49,700 bases of DNA from CAYSQW01 sp964433135 (GCA_964433135.1 CAYSQW010000020.1:1-49700); one strand, 5' to 3'. Positions 26,293 to 36,095 are shown, counted from the first letter of the stretch. The notes: a model not told the origin generated them from the sequence alone. Program-made: numbers and translations.

Positions 26293-26676
26293 TCATGCGT
26301 CCCGATGAACGGTGTCGGGCGAAAACGCCGGCAAACAGACCGCAATGTATTCGGCGCCTTCAGGATGGGGAGAACTGTACCGCACCCATTCTTTCCTGTA
26401 AGCGATGAATCCCTCCCCCGCCGCCACCTCGAAAACCTCTTCCCGGGTTTCCACCCGCAGTCGTCCCGTCAATACCAACGAGAACTCATCGAACTCGGGG
26501 GTTTGCCCCGATTCCTCCCAACCGGCGGGGCTCTTCATCCGGGCGATACTGAGCCTGGTCGTACCCGTATTCTGCCGCCCCACAAACTCTTCAATGAGTT
26601 TGGCTTTGTTTCCCGCCGCGGGGATGCGGCTTGGTTCCGGAATCCATTTCGGCAATGGGACCTCCTTCATAAACAT
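26293..26676 (-). CDS. Small cupin-domain protein
   Basis: The 127-residue product has the cupin pattern ESGQTPEFDEFSLVLTGRL followed by VAAGEGFIAYRKEWVRYSSP, a single beta-barrel. The first Met lacks a clear ribosome site. A TTG at 26655 follows a strong AAGGAGGT, so that may be the true start; the encoded domain is the same. Its metal ligands are partly replaced, so it may bind a ligand without catalysis. It is divergent from serC. Confidence 0.6.
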   Translation of the reverse strand: MFMKEVPLPKWIPEPSRIPAAGNKAKLIEEFVGRQNTGTTRLSIARMKSPAGWEESGQTPEFDEFSLVLTGRLRVETREEVFEVAAGEGFIAYRKEWVRYSSPHPEGAEYIAVCLPAFSPDTVHRDA

Positions 26677-26820
26677 TTTTTTCTATATACATGAGATGAG
26701 ATGTCTTTGCAATCGATTCCTATTTTCGGACCGGGCACGATCGCACAAAGACGCGGAATCCATTTTTCCCGCCCCCCGCAAGCGGACCGTACGCCGTGAA
26801 GAATGCGGGCATGTTCACCA

Positions 26821-26849
26821 TTGACGAACACCTGCAACTGTGGTATTAG
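26821..26849 (+). promoter_or_regulatory. Promoter for serC
   Basis: TTGACG (26821-26826) and TATTAG (26844-26849) are 17 bases apart, 86 bases ahead of the ATG at 26935. The intervening leader is AT-rich and has no clear structure. Confidence 0.55.
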
Positions 26850-26934
26850 CAAAAGGATGAGCAGTATGTTAGAATTATTTTTTCATGTAAAAACAACGGG
26901 AATCAACATCTTTATATATACATAGGAGAGGGAC

Positions 26935-28047
26935 ATGAAACCAGCCATCAAACCTAAGAATCCATGTTTTTCATCAGGACCGTGCGCCAAACATCCGGGA
27001 TTCAGCCTGGATGAACTCAGCGATGCGCCCTTCGGGCGGTCTCACCGCAGCCCGCTGGGGAAAGGCAAGCTTCAGAAAGCCATCGAAAAGACGAAAGAGA
27101 TCCTCGGCCTGCCCGAAGATTACTATGTCGGCATCGTTCCGGCATCGGACACCGGTGCCTTTGAAATGGCCATGTGGTCCTTGTTGGGGCCGCGGGGCGT
27201 CGATGTCTTCGTCTGGGAATCATTCAGCGGCGGATGGGCGACCGACATCCAAAAACAGCTCAAATTGGACAACGTCAGGGTCTTCAAGTCCGATTATGGA
27301 AAACTCCCGGAGATGTCGCAAGCCGATTTCAACAACGACGTGGTCTTTGTCTGGAACGGCACGACCAGCGGCGTCAAGCTTCCCGACGGCGACTGGATTC
27401 CGGATAATCGGGCCGGATTGACGCTCTGCGACGCCACGTCCGCCGTTTTCGCCATGGATATTCCCTATCACAAATTGGATGTCATCACATATTCCTGGCA
27501 GAAAGTTCTCGGCGGTGAAGCGGCCCACGGAGTTCTCATCCTGTCTCCGCGCGCCGTCGAGCGGCTGGAAAGCTACACGCCTCCATGGCCGATGCCCAAG
27601 ATCTTCCGCATGATGAAAAAAGGCAAGTTCATGGAAGGGATCTTCAAAGGATCGACCATCAACACTCCTTCCATGCTCTGCAACGAGGATTATCTGGCCT
27701 CTCTCAAATGGGCGGAATCCGTCGGCGGCCTCAAGGGCCTGATCGACCGCAGCGAAAGCAACCTTGCGGTTTGGGAAGAGTTTGTCGCCAAGCACGACTG
27801 GATTCACTTCCTGGCTGAAGATAAAAACATCCGGTCCAACACCAGCGTTTGTTTCACGGTTGATTTACCGGAAGACAAGCTCAAAGCAATGGTCAAGCTT
27901 CTGGCCGAGGAAGAAGTGGCATACGACTGCGCCTCTTATCGGGACGCTCCTCCGGGCCTGCGATTCTGGAGCGGTGCCACCGTGGAAAAGTCCGATCTGG
28001 AAATCCTCACCCAATGGCTCGAATGGGCCTATAACGAAGTGAAATAG
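26935..28047 (+). CDS. serC: Phosphoserine aminotransferase
   Basis: The 370-residue protein starts MKPAIKPKNPCFSSGPCAK, the typical opening of the longer SerC variant. The PLP Lys is in TYSWQKVLGGEAAHG, and SDTGAFEMAMWSLLG and WNGTTSGVKLP form the cofactor and substrate pockets. It converts 3-phosphohydroxypyruvate and glutamate to phosphoserine and 2-oxoglutarate in serine synthesis. GGAGAGGG stands at the right place before the ATG. serA and serB are not beside it. It is most likely a single-gene unit. Confidence 0.92.
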   Translation: MKPAIKPKNPCFSSGPCAKHPGFSLDELSDAPFGRSHRSPLGKGKLQKAIEKTKEILGLPEDYYVGIVPASDTGAFEMAMWSLLGPRGVDVFVWESFSGGWATDIQKQLKLDNVRVFKSDYGKLPEMSQADFNNDVVFVWNGTTSGVKLPDGDWIPDNRAGLTLCDATSAVFAMDIPYHKLDVITYSWQKVLGGEAAHGVLILSPRAVERLESYTPPWPMPKIFRMMKKGKFMEGIFKGSTINTPSMLCNEDYLASLKWAESVGGLKGLIDRSESNLAVWEEFVAKHDWIHFLAEDKNIRSNTSVCFTVDLPEDKLKAMVKLLAEEEVAYDCASYRDAPPGLRFWSGATVEKSDLEILTQWLEWAYNEVK

Positions 28048-28139
28048 CCCTTCCGGATCACCTGAATATTCGGCTTGCGGGCCGGATGGATACCAAGATC
28101 GCCGCCTGTCGTATTCCTCCGGCCTGAAAGCCTTCGCTC

Positions 28140-29036
28140 TCACGCCAACAGAAGTCCCTCTTTCCAACCCAGCGTCATCAATTCGATACGTGACGGATCC
28201 GCGACTCCCAGGCCGTGACGCGTTGCCGCTGTACGGATATGCTTTGCGGGCGTTCTCAAGGAAACGTCTTCACCAAAAAACTCCCTGCGTTTCGCCGTGA
28301 GGATCCGCAAACCGACGGAATCCGCCGCCACCGGGTCCCGACTGACGATCAATCCCTTGTATCCCCATACGTACTTGTCGGAATAGCTGTGCGGTCCCAC
28401 GGTATGGAACTGAGGAAACAACATCACAAGCACATTGAGGCGCGTTTTTTCAAGCAATCCGTATTCGTTCCAGATACTCCCCAAGTCGGCGCATGAATCA
28501 CCGTGATACGCGGACGGACGGGGCACGAACATGATGTAATTCTTGATCAATGATCCCATTCCCGACCAGTGATGAGTACGCGCGGGGCGGGCGTTGATCA
28601 GAGCCGTCGCCTCCCGGAAAACCGGATTGCGCCTCACGCCCCGGTCATCGACGGATATGCGCGCTTCGGGAACCCCCGTCTCCCTCACCCTTGCCGCAAT
28701 GGCTTGTTCGACCTCAGGCGTGGTGGGAAGATAGCGGTATACGTTGGATTTGATACCCACCGTATCCTCGGGAGAGATCAAGCGTTTCCAAGCGGATTCC
28801 GGCTGTTTTTCATCCAGCAGGGCCGCCACGGCCTGATCAAGCATGTTCCGCACGATGCGCGCATCCGGCTGCTTGAAAGCCCGCAGCGCTCTTTCATCAC
28901 GAACCAGAACGACTCGGGATTTTTCGGGAGGAATCCTTCCCCCCGTTTTCAACCGGCTTCTTCTCAAGGCACCGGCCAGCGGCACGGTTGCGGCCGCCGT
29001 CAGAAAGTCTCTCCGGGTCAAGGTTTTCAAAGACAT
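28140..29036 (-). CDS. DUF362-family protein with a Tat-type leader
   Basis: The ATG at 29036 has AAAAGGAG six bases ahead, giving 298 residues. TRRDFLTAAATVPLAG is a twin-Arg-like leader. The body has DTVGIKSNVYR, VDDRGVRRNP and VWGYKGLIVSRDPVAADSVG, as in DUF362 proteins. Their function is unknown; some homologues carry ferredoxin domains, but no Cys cluster is seen here. It lies 56 bases after the DUF6599 gene on the same strand, so the two are probably co-transcribed. Confidence 0.75.
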   Translation of the reverse strand: MSLKTLTRRDFLTAAATVPLAGALRRSRLKTGGRIPPEKSRVVLVRDERALRAFKQPDARIVRNMLDQAVAALLDEKQPESAWKRLISPEDTVGIKSNVYRYLPTTPEVEQAIAARVRETGVPEARISVDDRGVRRNPVFREATALINARPARTHHWSGMGSLIKNYIMFVPRPSAYHGDSCADLGSIWNEYGLLEKTRLNVLVMLFPQFHTVGPHSYSDKYVWGYKGLIVSRDPVAADSVGLRILTAKRREFFGEDVSLRTPAKHIRTAATRHGLGVADPSRIELMTLGWKEGLLLA

Positions 29037-29092
29037 GGGATTCTCCTTTTGGGACGGTCCGCCTGCCTGATAATCCGTCCCCGGCTTCCGAT

Positions 29093-29989
29093 TCAGGAAA
29101 CCTTTGCCAGCATCAGCCTTACGGTTTCCGGGGAAGGTGCGTCGAAAACGACCGCCAGTCGCTTCGCTTTTACGGAAACACCGGTCCACCTCCCGTTTTC
29201 CGTTCTTACCATCCCCGCCTCCACGGCATCCGGCATGTATTCACGTAAAAACGCCGCCAATGCGCGCGACGCTTCCTCGGCCCGGGGGTAATGGATCAAA
29301 AGCATGTAATAGCGGTTTTCCCCCTTCCCATAGGTTCCCAGCACCGCCTCGGTCTCCGAGTCGATCCCCAGGATGTTTTCTTCGGCGACGAAGAAGTGGT
29401 AATTCAATATCATATGGCTGCGCATATATCGGATCCCTTCCCGGTCGAGCCCCTGCGGGGGAAGCTCGTTTACGATAGCCGGAGGTTCCCCGGAGCCCGG
29501 GATCGAAGAGGCGACATGAGCTCCCAAAGCCTTGAGCGCGGCCTCGGCGGAGGGCGTCTCCGCTTCCGCGAACAGCGATACAAAAAACCGATCCTTCCAG
29601 AATGAAAGCAGCCCTCCGCTGTAGCGGGAATCCTGACCGATCCCCGCGCGCTCTCCTTCGAGGTTATGGGTAAAAACCCCGAACGCGTCGGACGCCGAAT
29701 CCATCTCGAAAAGGTCGGCGATGATCCTGGGGTTCCCCGGTTTGACGAAATGACGCGCCCGGAGAGAGCGAAAACCATAAGCCCGATATACTTCTCCCGC
29801 TCCGTCGATATAATCGAAGATCGTCTCGGGATCAAAGAGCCGGTCGCCCCCTTCCCTGCTCCAACCCAGAAACCGCTCCGGCAGAAGATCGCCGGTATCC
29901 ATGTGTCGCTTTTCCTGGTCCCCGGACATTACCCCGCATCCTCCGATGACGAACAAAACCAAAATCCCCCATAATCCGTATATCATCAT
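29093..29989 (-). CDS. DUF6599-like lipoprotein
   Basis: With the ATG at 29989 the product is 298 residues and begins with a hydrophobic leader and a lipobox (VIGGC), so a membrane lipoprotein is likely. The start is uncertain because no good ribosome site stands before it. FDYIDGAGEVYRAYGFR and the FEMDSASDAFGVFTHN stretch are typical of a family now called DUF6599, mostly found in Acidobacteria and related bacteria. Its function is unknown. The DUF362 gene follows after 56 bases. Confidence 0.7.
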   Translation of the reverse strand: MMIYGLWGILVLFVIGGCGVMSGDQEKRHMDTGDLLPERFLGWSREGGDRLFDPETIFDYIDGAGEVYRAYGFRSLRARHFVKPGNPRIIADLFEMDSASDAFGVFTHNLEGERAGIGQDSRYSGGLLSFWKDRFFVSLFAEAETPSAEAALKALGAHVASSIPGSGEPPAIVNELPPQGLDREGIRYMRSHMILNYHFFVAEENILGIDSETEAVLGTYGKGENRYYMLLIHYPRAEEASRALAAFLREYMPDAVEAGMVRTENGRWTGVSVKAKRLAVVFDAPSPETVRLMLAKVS

Positions 29990-30103
29990 TTCAATGATAC
30001 CAGAGGATGAAATTTCTGTCCATGCCCGTAAAATGCGTTTGGCCTCGAGTCTCAAATATGATCCGGTCACGGTGCTCTCCCTCCGGAAAACCCGAGCCCG
30101 CCT

Positions 30104-30134
30104 TTGACATCCCCCCGAAAGCTTATGTTATATT
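30104..30134 (+). promoter_or_regulatory. Promoter for the DPP-IV-like gene
   Basis: A perfect TTGACA (30104-30109) is followed by TTATAT at 18 or TATATT (30129-30134) at 19 bases. The transcript would begin near 30142, about 105 bases ahead of the ATG at 30249. Confidence 0.6.
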
Positions 30135-30248
30135 GAATTTTCGGTTATGGGCCGGGCCGCGTCTCGATACGATCAGGCTTGTGCCGCCGCCCACAAAAAT
30201 GAAACGCCGCATAGGATTTCCATAAAAAAGATAAAGGAGTCAACCATC

Positions 30249-32615
30249 ATGACAAAAAGCCATCCGTGTCCGCATCGATCCGGAATCGGCCGCACAGCTG
30301 CCTGCGCGGTCCTCCTTTCCCTCTTTTTCTCCAACGGACTCGAATCACAGCCGGTTGCGAAACACAAAGCCAACACCGAGTTGGCCGAGCGCTTCACATC
30401 CGAAAAAATGTCAAAAATGATCTTCGACACAACCGTCGAGCCCCATTGGCTGGAGCACAGCCGTTGTTTCTGGTATCGCTATCGAACCACCCAAGGAGTG
30501 GATTTTTACCTGGTCGATCCCGTAAAAAAGACCAAAAAGCCTGTATTCGACAACGCCCACATGGCGTCCCTGCTCACGCAGCTGACCCGAAATCCCTATG
30601 ATCCCCAACACCATCCCATAGAAACCATCACTTTTGTAAACCGGGATCGTGCGGTACGATTCGATGTCGATGACATGCGGTTTGAATATGACCTGGCATC
30701 ACGGAAACTGACCCGGATCACTGAAGAGGAGGAGAAGGAGCCTCCGGAATGGGCCTGCTTTTCACCGGATAAAAAGACCATCCTCTATGCATACCGTCAC
30801 GACCTTTATATGCTTGACGCGGATGATCCCGATGCCGAACCGGATCGATTGACCGAAGACGGCGCAACCTTTTACAGCTATGCTCATGACGATACCGACA
30901 CGGACCATGAAAAGCGAAAAAAGGTCAGCGTGTCATGGTCCCCGGATTCACGAAAATTCGCTTTCATCCGCACCGACGCCCGGAAGATCAAGCCCCTGTG
31001 GCTGATCAACTGTCTCTCCACTCCCCGCCCCACCCTGGAGACATATCCGTATGTCATGCCCGGTGATCCGGACGTCCCCCGGCACGAGCTTTACGTATTC
31101 GATCGCGAAACCAAAAGCCGCCTCCTCATCCCAACCGACCGATGGAAAGACCAGGCCCTCTACCAGGCGGAAAGCACGGGACCTTTCCGGAGCAAGCCTT
31201 ATCTGTGGTGGGGTGATTCCTCCCGGGAAGTTTACTTCGGCCGTCGAAGCCGGGATTATCGGAAATTAGACTTGTGTGCAGCGGATACCGCCGCCGGAAC
31301 GGTCCGCGTCCTTATCGAGGAACGGCTGAACACCTATATCGAAACCCTCTCCCCGCACATCCTTGACGGCGGGCGCGAATTGATTTTCTGGTCCGAACGG
31401 GACGGTTGGGGACATTTTTATCTCTACGACGGCTCGGGCCGCTTGAAAAACCGCATCACGTCAGGGCCTTTTTCCTGCCGTAAGATCGTCCATCTGGATC
31501 AGAAAAACCGCGTGCTCTACTTTACGGCTTGTGGAAAGGATCCCGATGAGAATCCCTATCAGCACCATCTCTACCGCGTTAATCTTGACGGGACCGGGAT
31601 GAAGCAGCTGAATCCGGAGGACGCCGAACACCGCTCGCACATGCACCCTTCCGGAGACTACTTCGTGGATAATATCTCCCGGGTCGACACGACGCCGCGT
31701 TCGGTGCTGCGTGACAACCAGGGCCGAAAGCTCTTGGATCTGGAAACCGCGGACCTTACTTCTCTCCAGGCAGCGGGATTCAGGTTCTGCGAGCGTTTCC
31801 ATCTTAAGGCCGACGACGGGATCACCGATCTTTACGGAGTGATGTACAAACCCTTCGATTTCGATTCCGGCCGGCGTTATCCCGTCATCATCTACGTTTA
31901 CCCCGGCCCCCAGACGGAGTCCGTTCCGCTGACCTTCCGGGATTCCCTGCGCCATGTCGCCCTCACGCAGTGCGGTTTCATCGTGGTGTGCGTGGGGAAC
32001 CGCGGCGGACATCCGGAACGATCCAAATGGTACCACAACTACGGCTATGAAAATTTTCGCGATTACGGACTGGCCGACAAGAAATACGCCCTCGAACAGC
32101 TTGCGGCGCGCCACGCGTTTATCGATATCGACAGGGTCGGCATCTTCGGTCACTCCGGCGGAGGGTTCATGTCCACGGCCGCCATGCTGGTATACCCCAA
32201 TTTTTTCAAGGTGGCGGTCTCCTCTTCCGGCAATCACGACAATCCCGTCTTCGATATGTACTGGAATGAAAAACACAACGGGGTGAAAGAAATCGTCGAG
32301 GAAAACGGAGAAACCCGTTTCGTCTATGATGTCGATACCAACTCGGAAATCGCCCATCGGCTCCAAGGACGCCTGCTGCTGGTCACCGGGGACATGGACA
32401 ACAACGTCCATCACGCCAACACCATCCGCGTCGCCGATGCCCTGATCAAGGCCAACAAGCGTTTCGATATGTTCATCTTCCCCGGGCAGCGGCACCACTA
32501 CGGCAAGATGGAAGATTATTTCTTCTGGCTGCGGGCCGACTATTTCTGCCGCCATCTGATCGGCGACCGAGAATCGAGCGTTGATATCCATCAGCTGAAC
32601 GCACCGGATAAATAA
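30249..32615 (+). CDS. Dipeptidyl peptidase IV-like S9B peptidase, secreted
   Basis: The ATG at 30249 has AAAGGAG ten bases ahead; the longer frame starts in the leader. The 788-residue product has a signal peptide, a DPP-IV-type beta-propeller (repeats such as SWSPDSRKFAFIRTD) and a C-terminal hydrolase. The triad is complete: GHSGGG (Ser636), GDMDNNV (Asp717) and GQRHHYG (His749 or 750), close to 630, 708 and 740 of human DPP-IV. It would cleave X-Pro or X-Ala dipeptides from peptide N-termini in the periplasm. It ends one base before the trmL start codon. Confidence 0.88.
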   Translation: MTKSHPCPHRSGIGRTAACAVLLSLFFSNGLESQPVAKHKANTELAERFTSEKMSKMIFDTTVEPHWLEHSRCFWYRYRTTQGVDFYLVDPVKKTKKPVFDNAHMASLLTQLTRNPYDPQHHPIETITFVNRDRAVRFDVDDMRFEYDLASRKLTRITEEEEKEPPEWACFSPDKKTILYAYRHDLYMLDADDPDAEPDRLTEDGATFYSYAHDDTDTDHEKRKKVSVSWSPDSRKFAFIRTDARKIKPLWLINCLSTPRPTLETYPYVMPGDPDVPRHELYVFDRETKSRLLIPTDRWKDQALYQAESTGPFRSKPYLWWGDSSREVYFGRRSRDYRKLDLCAADTAAGTVRVLIEERLNTYIETLSPHILDGGRELIFWSERDGWGHFYLYDGSGRLKNRITSGPFSCRKIVHLDQKNRVLYFTACGKDPDENPYQHHLYRVNLDGTGMKQLNPEDAEHRSHMHPSGDYFVDNISRVDTTPRSVLRDNQGRKLLDLETADLTSLQAAGFRFCERFHLKADDGITDLYGVMYKPFDFDSGRRYPVIIYVYPGPQTESVPLTFRDSLRHVALTQCGFIVVCVGNRGGHPERSKWYHNYGYENFRDYGLADKKYALEQLAARHAFIDIDRVGIFGHSGGGFMSTAAMLVYPNFFKVAVSSSGNHDNPVFDMYWNEKHNGVKEIVEENGETRFVYDVDTNSEIAHRLQGRLLLVTGDMDNNVHHANTIRVADALIKANKRFDMFIFPGQRHHYGKMEDYFFWLRADYFCRHLIGDRESSVDIHQLNAPDK

Positions 32616-32616
32616 T

Positions 32617-33099
32617 ATGAACAATCTCAATATCGTTTTGTTCGAACCTGAAATTCCGCAGAACACGGGCAACATCGCCCGGACCTGTGCCGCCGTCGGA
32701 GCCGCCCTACACCTGATCAAACCTCTCGGATTTTCGATGGATGACCGGTATCTCAAGCGGGCGGGATTGGATTACTGGAAGCTGGTGGACATCTCAACGT
32801 ATGAAAGCCTGGAGGATTTTACGAGCGCCCACCCGAACGGTCACATGGCCTTCCTGACCAAGCACGCGGAGCAAACCTACGACGCCATCGATCTCTGCGA
32901 TCCCCTGTTTCTGATCTTCGGCAGGGAGACCGCGGGTCTCCCCGGGCGATTTCTCTCCGAAAAACCCGACAAATGCTACCGCATCCCCATGGTTCGCGAG
33001 GCTCGATCGCTCAACCTCTCCAACGCGGCGGCGATCGTGATCTATGACATCCTCAGGCGAAAAGGATACTCCGGGCTCAGACGGAAAACCCCATTATGA
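32617..33099 (+). CDS. trmL: tRNA (cytidine(34)-2'-O)-methyltransferase
   Basis: The 160-residue protein is a compact SPOUT methyltransferase. LFEPEIPQNTGNIARTC forms the first strand, IFGRETAGLP the core of the knot, and IPMVREARSLNLSNAAAIVIY the SAM-binding trefoil knot, all typical of TrmL. It puts a 2'-O-methyl on the wobble base of leucine tRNAs. Its ATG lies one base after the stop of the DPP-IV-like gene, so translation is probably coupled although the functions differ. Confidence 0.92.
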   Translation: MNNLNIVLFEPEIPQNTGNIARTCAAVGAALHLIKPLGFSMDDRYLKRAGLDYWKLVDISTYESLEDFTSAHPNGHMAFLTKHAEQTYDAIDLCDPLFLIFGRETAGLPGRFLSEKPDKCYRIPMVREARSLNLSNAAAIVIYDILRRKGYSGLRRKTPL

Positions 33100-33151
33100 A
33101 TGATCGAGGGGCGGTCTTCCAGTCGTGGGGTCATCGGCATGTCTCTCCGGT

Positions 33152-33170
33152 TATATTTGATTCAAATATA
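33152..33170. promoter_or_regulatory. 19-base palindrome upstream of the NhaC-type gene
   Basis: TATATTTGA (33152-33160) and TCAAATATA (33162-33170) are perfect inverted copies around one base, in the 287-base space between trmL and the transporter gene. Such an AT-rich dyad fits an operator site. An inverted repeat (ACTCGT at 33174-33179 with ACGAGT at 33207-33212, plus GCGG/CCGC inside) follows at once and could form a leader hairpin. Confidence 0.5.
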
Positions 33171-33386
33171 TAGACTCGTCCGCGGGAAAAAAGCTGCCGC
33201 TTTTGTACGAGTGATATATACTGCAACCGGCTTTTGAGGGAAAATCTGTTTGTTCAAGGGGCATTTCTTGTCGAGTCTTCTCTTTTGGCAAAATCATGAC
33301 AAAATTTTTTTTATCTTGAGTAATGAGTTGAAGAAGCGGAATCTTCATCCCTCTGAGAACCCGGCGAGGAGTGAAAGGATATCATC

Positions 33387-34805
33387 ATGACGGTTGAATC
33401 GGGTTTGGGGTTGGTTTCTTTGCTGCCTATCATCATCGCACTGCTGCTTGCTTTTATCACCAAGGATGCCGTTTTTTCGCTGTTGATCGGGTGTATCTTC
33501 GGCGTCGTGCTGACGGGTCTCGATCCCGCAAGCGGTCTGGCCGTTCTTTTTCAGAATGCCTTGGGGACAAAAGATTTTATCTGGGTGATGATGATCGAGG
33601 TCGCGGTCGGGATCATGATCGCATTCTATTTGCGGGCGGGAGTGATTTCGGCTTTTTCGGAATGGGCGTCAAAACGGATCAAAACCAGGCGCGCCGCATC
33701 CGGTTTCGGTTGGCTGCTGGGAATTTTTGTTTTCTTCAGCGATTATTTCAGCCCCTTATTCAGCGGCCCGATCGCAAAGCCCCTCACGGACAAGCACAAA
33801 GTGTCGCGGGAAATGCTGGCCTATCTGCTTGATTCGGGAAGCGGACCGGTTTGCACCTTGGTGCCGATAAGCGGATGGGCCGTATTTATTTCAGGCATCC
33901 TCATAGGATACGGCCCGATCGCATCAGTCGAAGACGGCATGGCCGTATTTATTCGGACGATCCCCTTTAATTTCTATGGTTGGTTCGCCGTTATTCTTGC
34001 CGGAGCTATCGCCTATCGGATCATCCCGAACTTCGGTCCGATGCGAAAAGCGGAGCAGAGAGCCTACACTCAGGGGAAAGTGCTGCGCGACGGCGCGGTC
34101 CCCCTGACCGGCAAGGAAATGGATTTGATCAAATCCCCCGAGGACAAAAAAACCAATCTTATCATATATCTGATTGTTCCGGTTTTGATCATCATCGTGA
34201 TCGCCTTGGGTACATTTCTGATTCTTCATTCCGCAAAAGTCCTGGAGGCGTTTATCGCGGCGGTCATCTACCTGGCCATAGCTTTATCATTCGGAAAATA
34301 TTTCTCAGGTGTAAAAGACGGAATGGACGTGGCGGTAACCGGCATCATAGGCGTATTTCCGGCGATACTGATCCTGGCGATGGCATACTGCATCAACACC
34401 ATTTCGAAAACTCTGGGGGCCCAGGATTATATCATTTCCGTCACGTCGGCATGGATGACGTCCTGGATGCTCCCGACGATATCATTTCTGACCGCCGGCC
34501 TGATCTCATTTTTCACGGGGACTTCCTGGGGCAGCTACGCCATCGTGATTCCATTCGTCATGCCGATCGCTTTTAACCTTTCTCATGGCGAGCTGTCATC
34601 ATTCGTTTTATTGACCCTTGGGGCGTTGGTGGGCGGGGGGTTGTTCGGAGACCACTGTTCTCCGGTGTCCGACACGACTTGTTTGTCATCTTTCGGCGCA
34701 GGTTCCGATCATATCGATCATGTCACGACTCAATTGCCTTATGCGATCACCGCGGCTGTTCTCGCCGCTATCCTGTTCATGGCTCTGGGGATGATTATTA
34801 TATGA
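33387..34805 (+). CDS. NhaC-type Na+/H+ antiporter-family transporter
   Basis: The 472-residue protein is highly hydrophobic, with about 12 membrane segments. The start LLPIIIALLLAFITKDAVFS and the later FFTGTSWGSYAIVIPFVMPIA and GDHCSPVSDTTCLSS motifs identify the NhaC / arginine-ornithine antiporter-like group. Members exchange Na+ for H+ or malate and lactate; others carry amino acids. The opine dehydrogenase gene follows 115 bases later with no terminator between, so they may act on the same compound. AAAGGA lies before the ATG and an AT-rich palindrome lies upstream. Confidence 0.88.
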   Translation: MTVESGLGLVSLLPIIIALLLAFITKDAVFSLLIGCIFGVVLTGLDPASGLAVLFQNALGTKDFIWVMMIEVAVGIMIAFYLRAGVISAFSEWASKRIKTRRAASGFGWLLGIFVFFSDYFSPLFSGPIAKPLTDKHKVSREMLAYLLDSGSGPVCTLVPISGWAVFISGILIGYGPIASVEDGMAVFIRTIPFNFYGWFAVILAGAIAYRIIPNFGPMRKAEQRAYTQGKVLRDGAVPLTGKEMDLIKSPEDKKTNLIIYLIVPVLIIIVIALGTFLILHSAKVLEAFIAAVIYLAIALSFGKYFSGVKDGMDVAVTGIIGVFPAILILAMAYCINTISKTLGAQDYIISVTSAWMTSWMLPTISFLTAGLISFFTGTSWGSYAIVIPFVMPIAFNLSHGELSSFVLLTLGALVGGGLFGDHCSPVSDTTCLSSFGAGSDHIDHVTTQLPYAITAAVLAAILFMALGMIII

Positions 34806-34920
34806 TGAGCAAGTGCCCATCAACCGGTCATACTGAGAGGAACGTCGATAGGCGCATTCGTTTTATAGGCAGGCGCTTCATTTTTATTCATATCTTTTTA
34901 AATCATGAGGAGTCTATATT

Positions 34921-36003
34921 ATGAATATCACGGTCTTGGGTACGGGAAACGGAGGTTGTGCCGTAGCCTTCGATTGCGCTCTGCATAACCACACCGTCAG
35001 TCTTTTTGATTTCGACAAATTCCCCGATAACATCAAAAGGATCCGACAACAAGGTGGTATCCGCGCGAAAGGAGAGCTGGAGGGTTTCGCTCCCATTGAA
35101 TATGCCGGGCATGAGATCGAAATCGCCTTGAGGGATGCCGAGATCATCTATGTCGTCGGCCCCGCCTACAGCACCAAGCCCTTTGCCGAGGCGTGCAAAC
35201 CTTATTTGAAAAAAGGTCAGATCGTCATCGTGTGTCCCGGATCATGCATGGGAAGCCTCGAATTCAAGAACGGAGCCCGGCTGAGTCTGCAAGATGAAGG
35301 TATTATGGTTGCGGAAACCTCCACGCTTCCTTATGCGGTTCGCGTCATGGAACCGGGAGAGATCCATGTTTATCTCAAAGTCAAGGGCGGGCTTTTCCTG
35401 GCCGCCCTGCCTTCCCGAAACGCGGTCCGGGTGACGGAAACGATCCATGATGTGTATCCGGCCATGGCGCCCGCGAAAAATGTTCTGCAAACCAGTCTGC
35501 AAAACGGGAATCCAATCATTCACCCCTCCGTCACACTGCTGAACGCCGCTTTGATCGAACGCACCCAGGGCGATTTCTATTTCTACGAAGAAGGCGTGAC
35601 GCCCGCCGTGGGACGGTTGATCAAAGCGCTCGATCAGGAAAGGATCGCAATCGGACGGGCGCTCGATATCGAGGTCATTCCGGAACCGGTATTGGGAGAC
35701 CTGCAGGGCTACATGGCGGAGCCCACATATGACAAGGGGTATTCCGAAGCGCCGGGTTTCAGAGGGATCAAGGCGCAGAGCAAACTTGACAACCGATACT
35801 TTCACGAGGATGCGGGGTATGGTTTGGTATTCTGGCGGAGTCTTGCCGACCAGATCGGCGTCGAGACACCTCACATCTCCTCCGTCATCCGGCTGGCATC
35901 CGTACTTATGGGGAGGAATTATCTCGCGCAAGCCAAACGGACCATGAAATCGTTGGGTCTCTCCGGATACCCGGCGGAAGATCTGGAGCGGATATTGTCA
36001 TAA
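34921..36003 (+). CDS. Octopine/nopaline (opine) dehydrogenase-family protein
   Basis: The 360-residue protein starts MNITVLGTGNGGCAVAFDCA, a Rossmann NAD(P) site. The C-terminal domain holds NPIIHPSVTLLNAALIE with the catalytic His region of the opine dehydrogenase family. These enzymes join an amino acid and an alpha-keto acid by reductive condensation, or run the reverse. GAGGAG lies nine bases before the ATG. Next to an NhaC-type carrier, a role in uptake and breakdown of opine-like N-(carboxyalkyl) amino acids is an attractive but unproven idea. Confidence 0.85.
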   Translation: MNITVLGTGNGGCAVAFDCALHNHTVSLFDFDKFPDNIKRIRQQGGIRAKGELEGFAPIEYAGHEIEIALRDAEIIYVVGPAYSTKPFAEACKPYLKKGQIVIVCPGSCMGSLEFKNGARLSLQDEGIMVAETSTLPYAVRVMEPGEIHVYLKVKGGLFLAALPSRNAVRVTETIHDVYPAMAPAKNVLQTSLQNGNPIIHPSVTLLNAALIERTQGDFYFYEEGVTPAVGRLIKALDQERIAIGRALDIEVIPEPVLGDLQGYMAEPTYDKGYSEAPGFRGIKAQSKLDNRYFHEDAGYGLVFWRSLADQIGVETPHISSVIRLASVLMGRNYLAQAKRTMKSLGLSGYPAEDLERILS

Positions 36004-36095
36004 ATTTCTTCCGGGAGATGAAATTCCGTTCGGCTTCACCGGAAATATTTCGTGCCCGGAGCAAAGAGGACCGCAGATTATGCTATCATACCGTC

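Noticed and set aside
31461..32756. 431-residue frame on the minus strand
   Set aside because: It lies opposite the well-supported DPP-IV-like gene, has no ribosome site or family motif, and reads as an antisense shadow of it.
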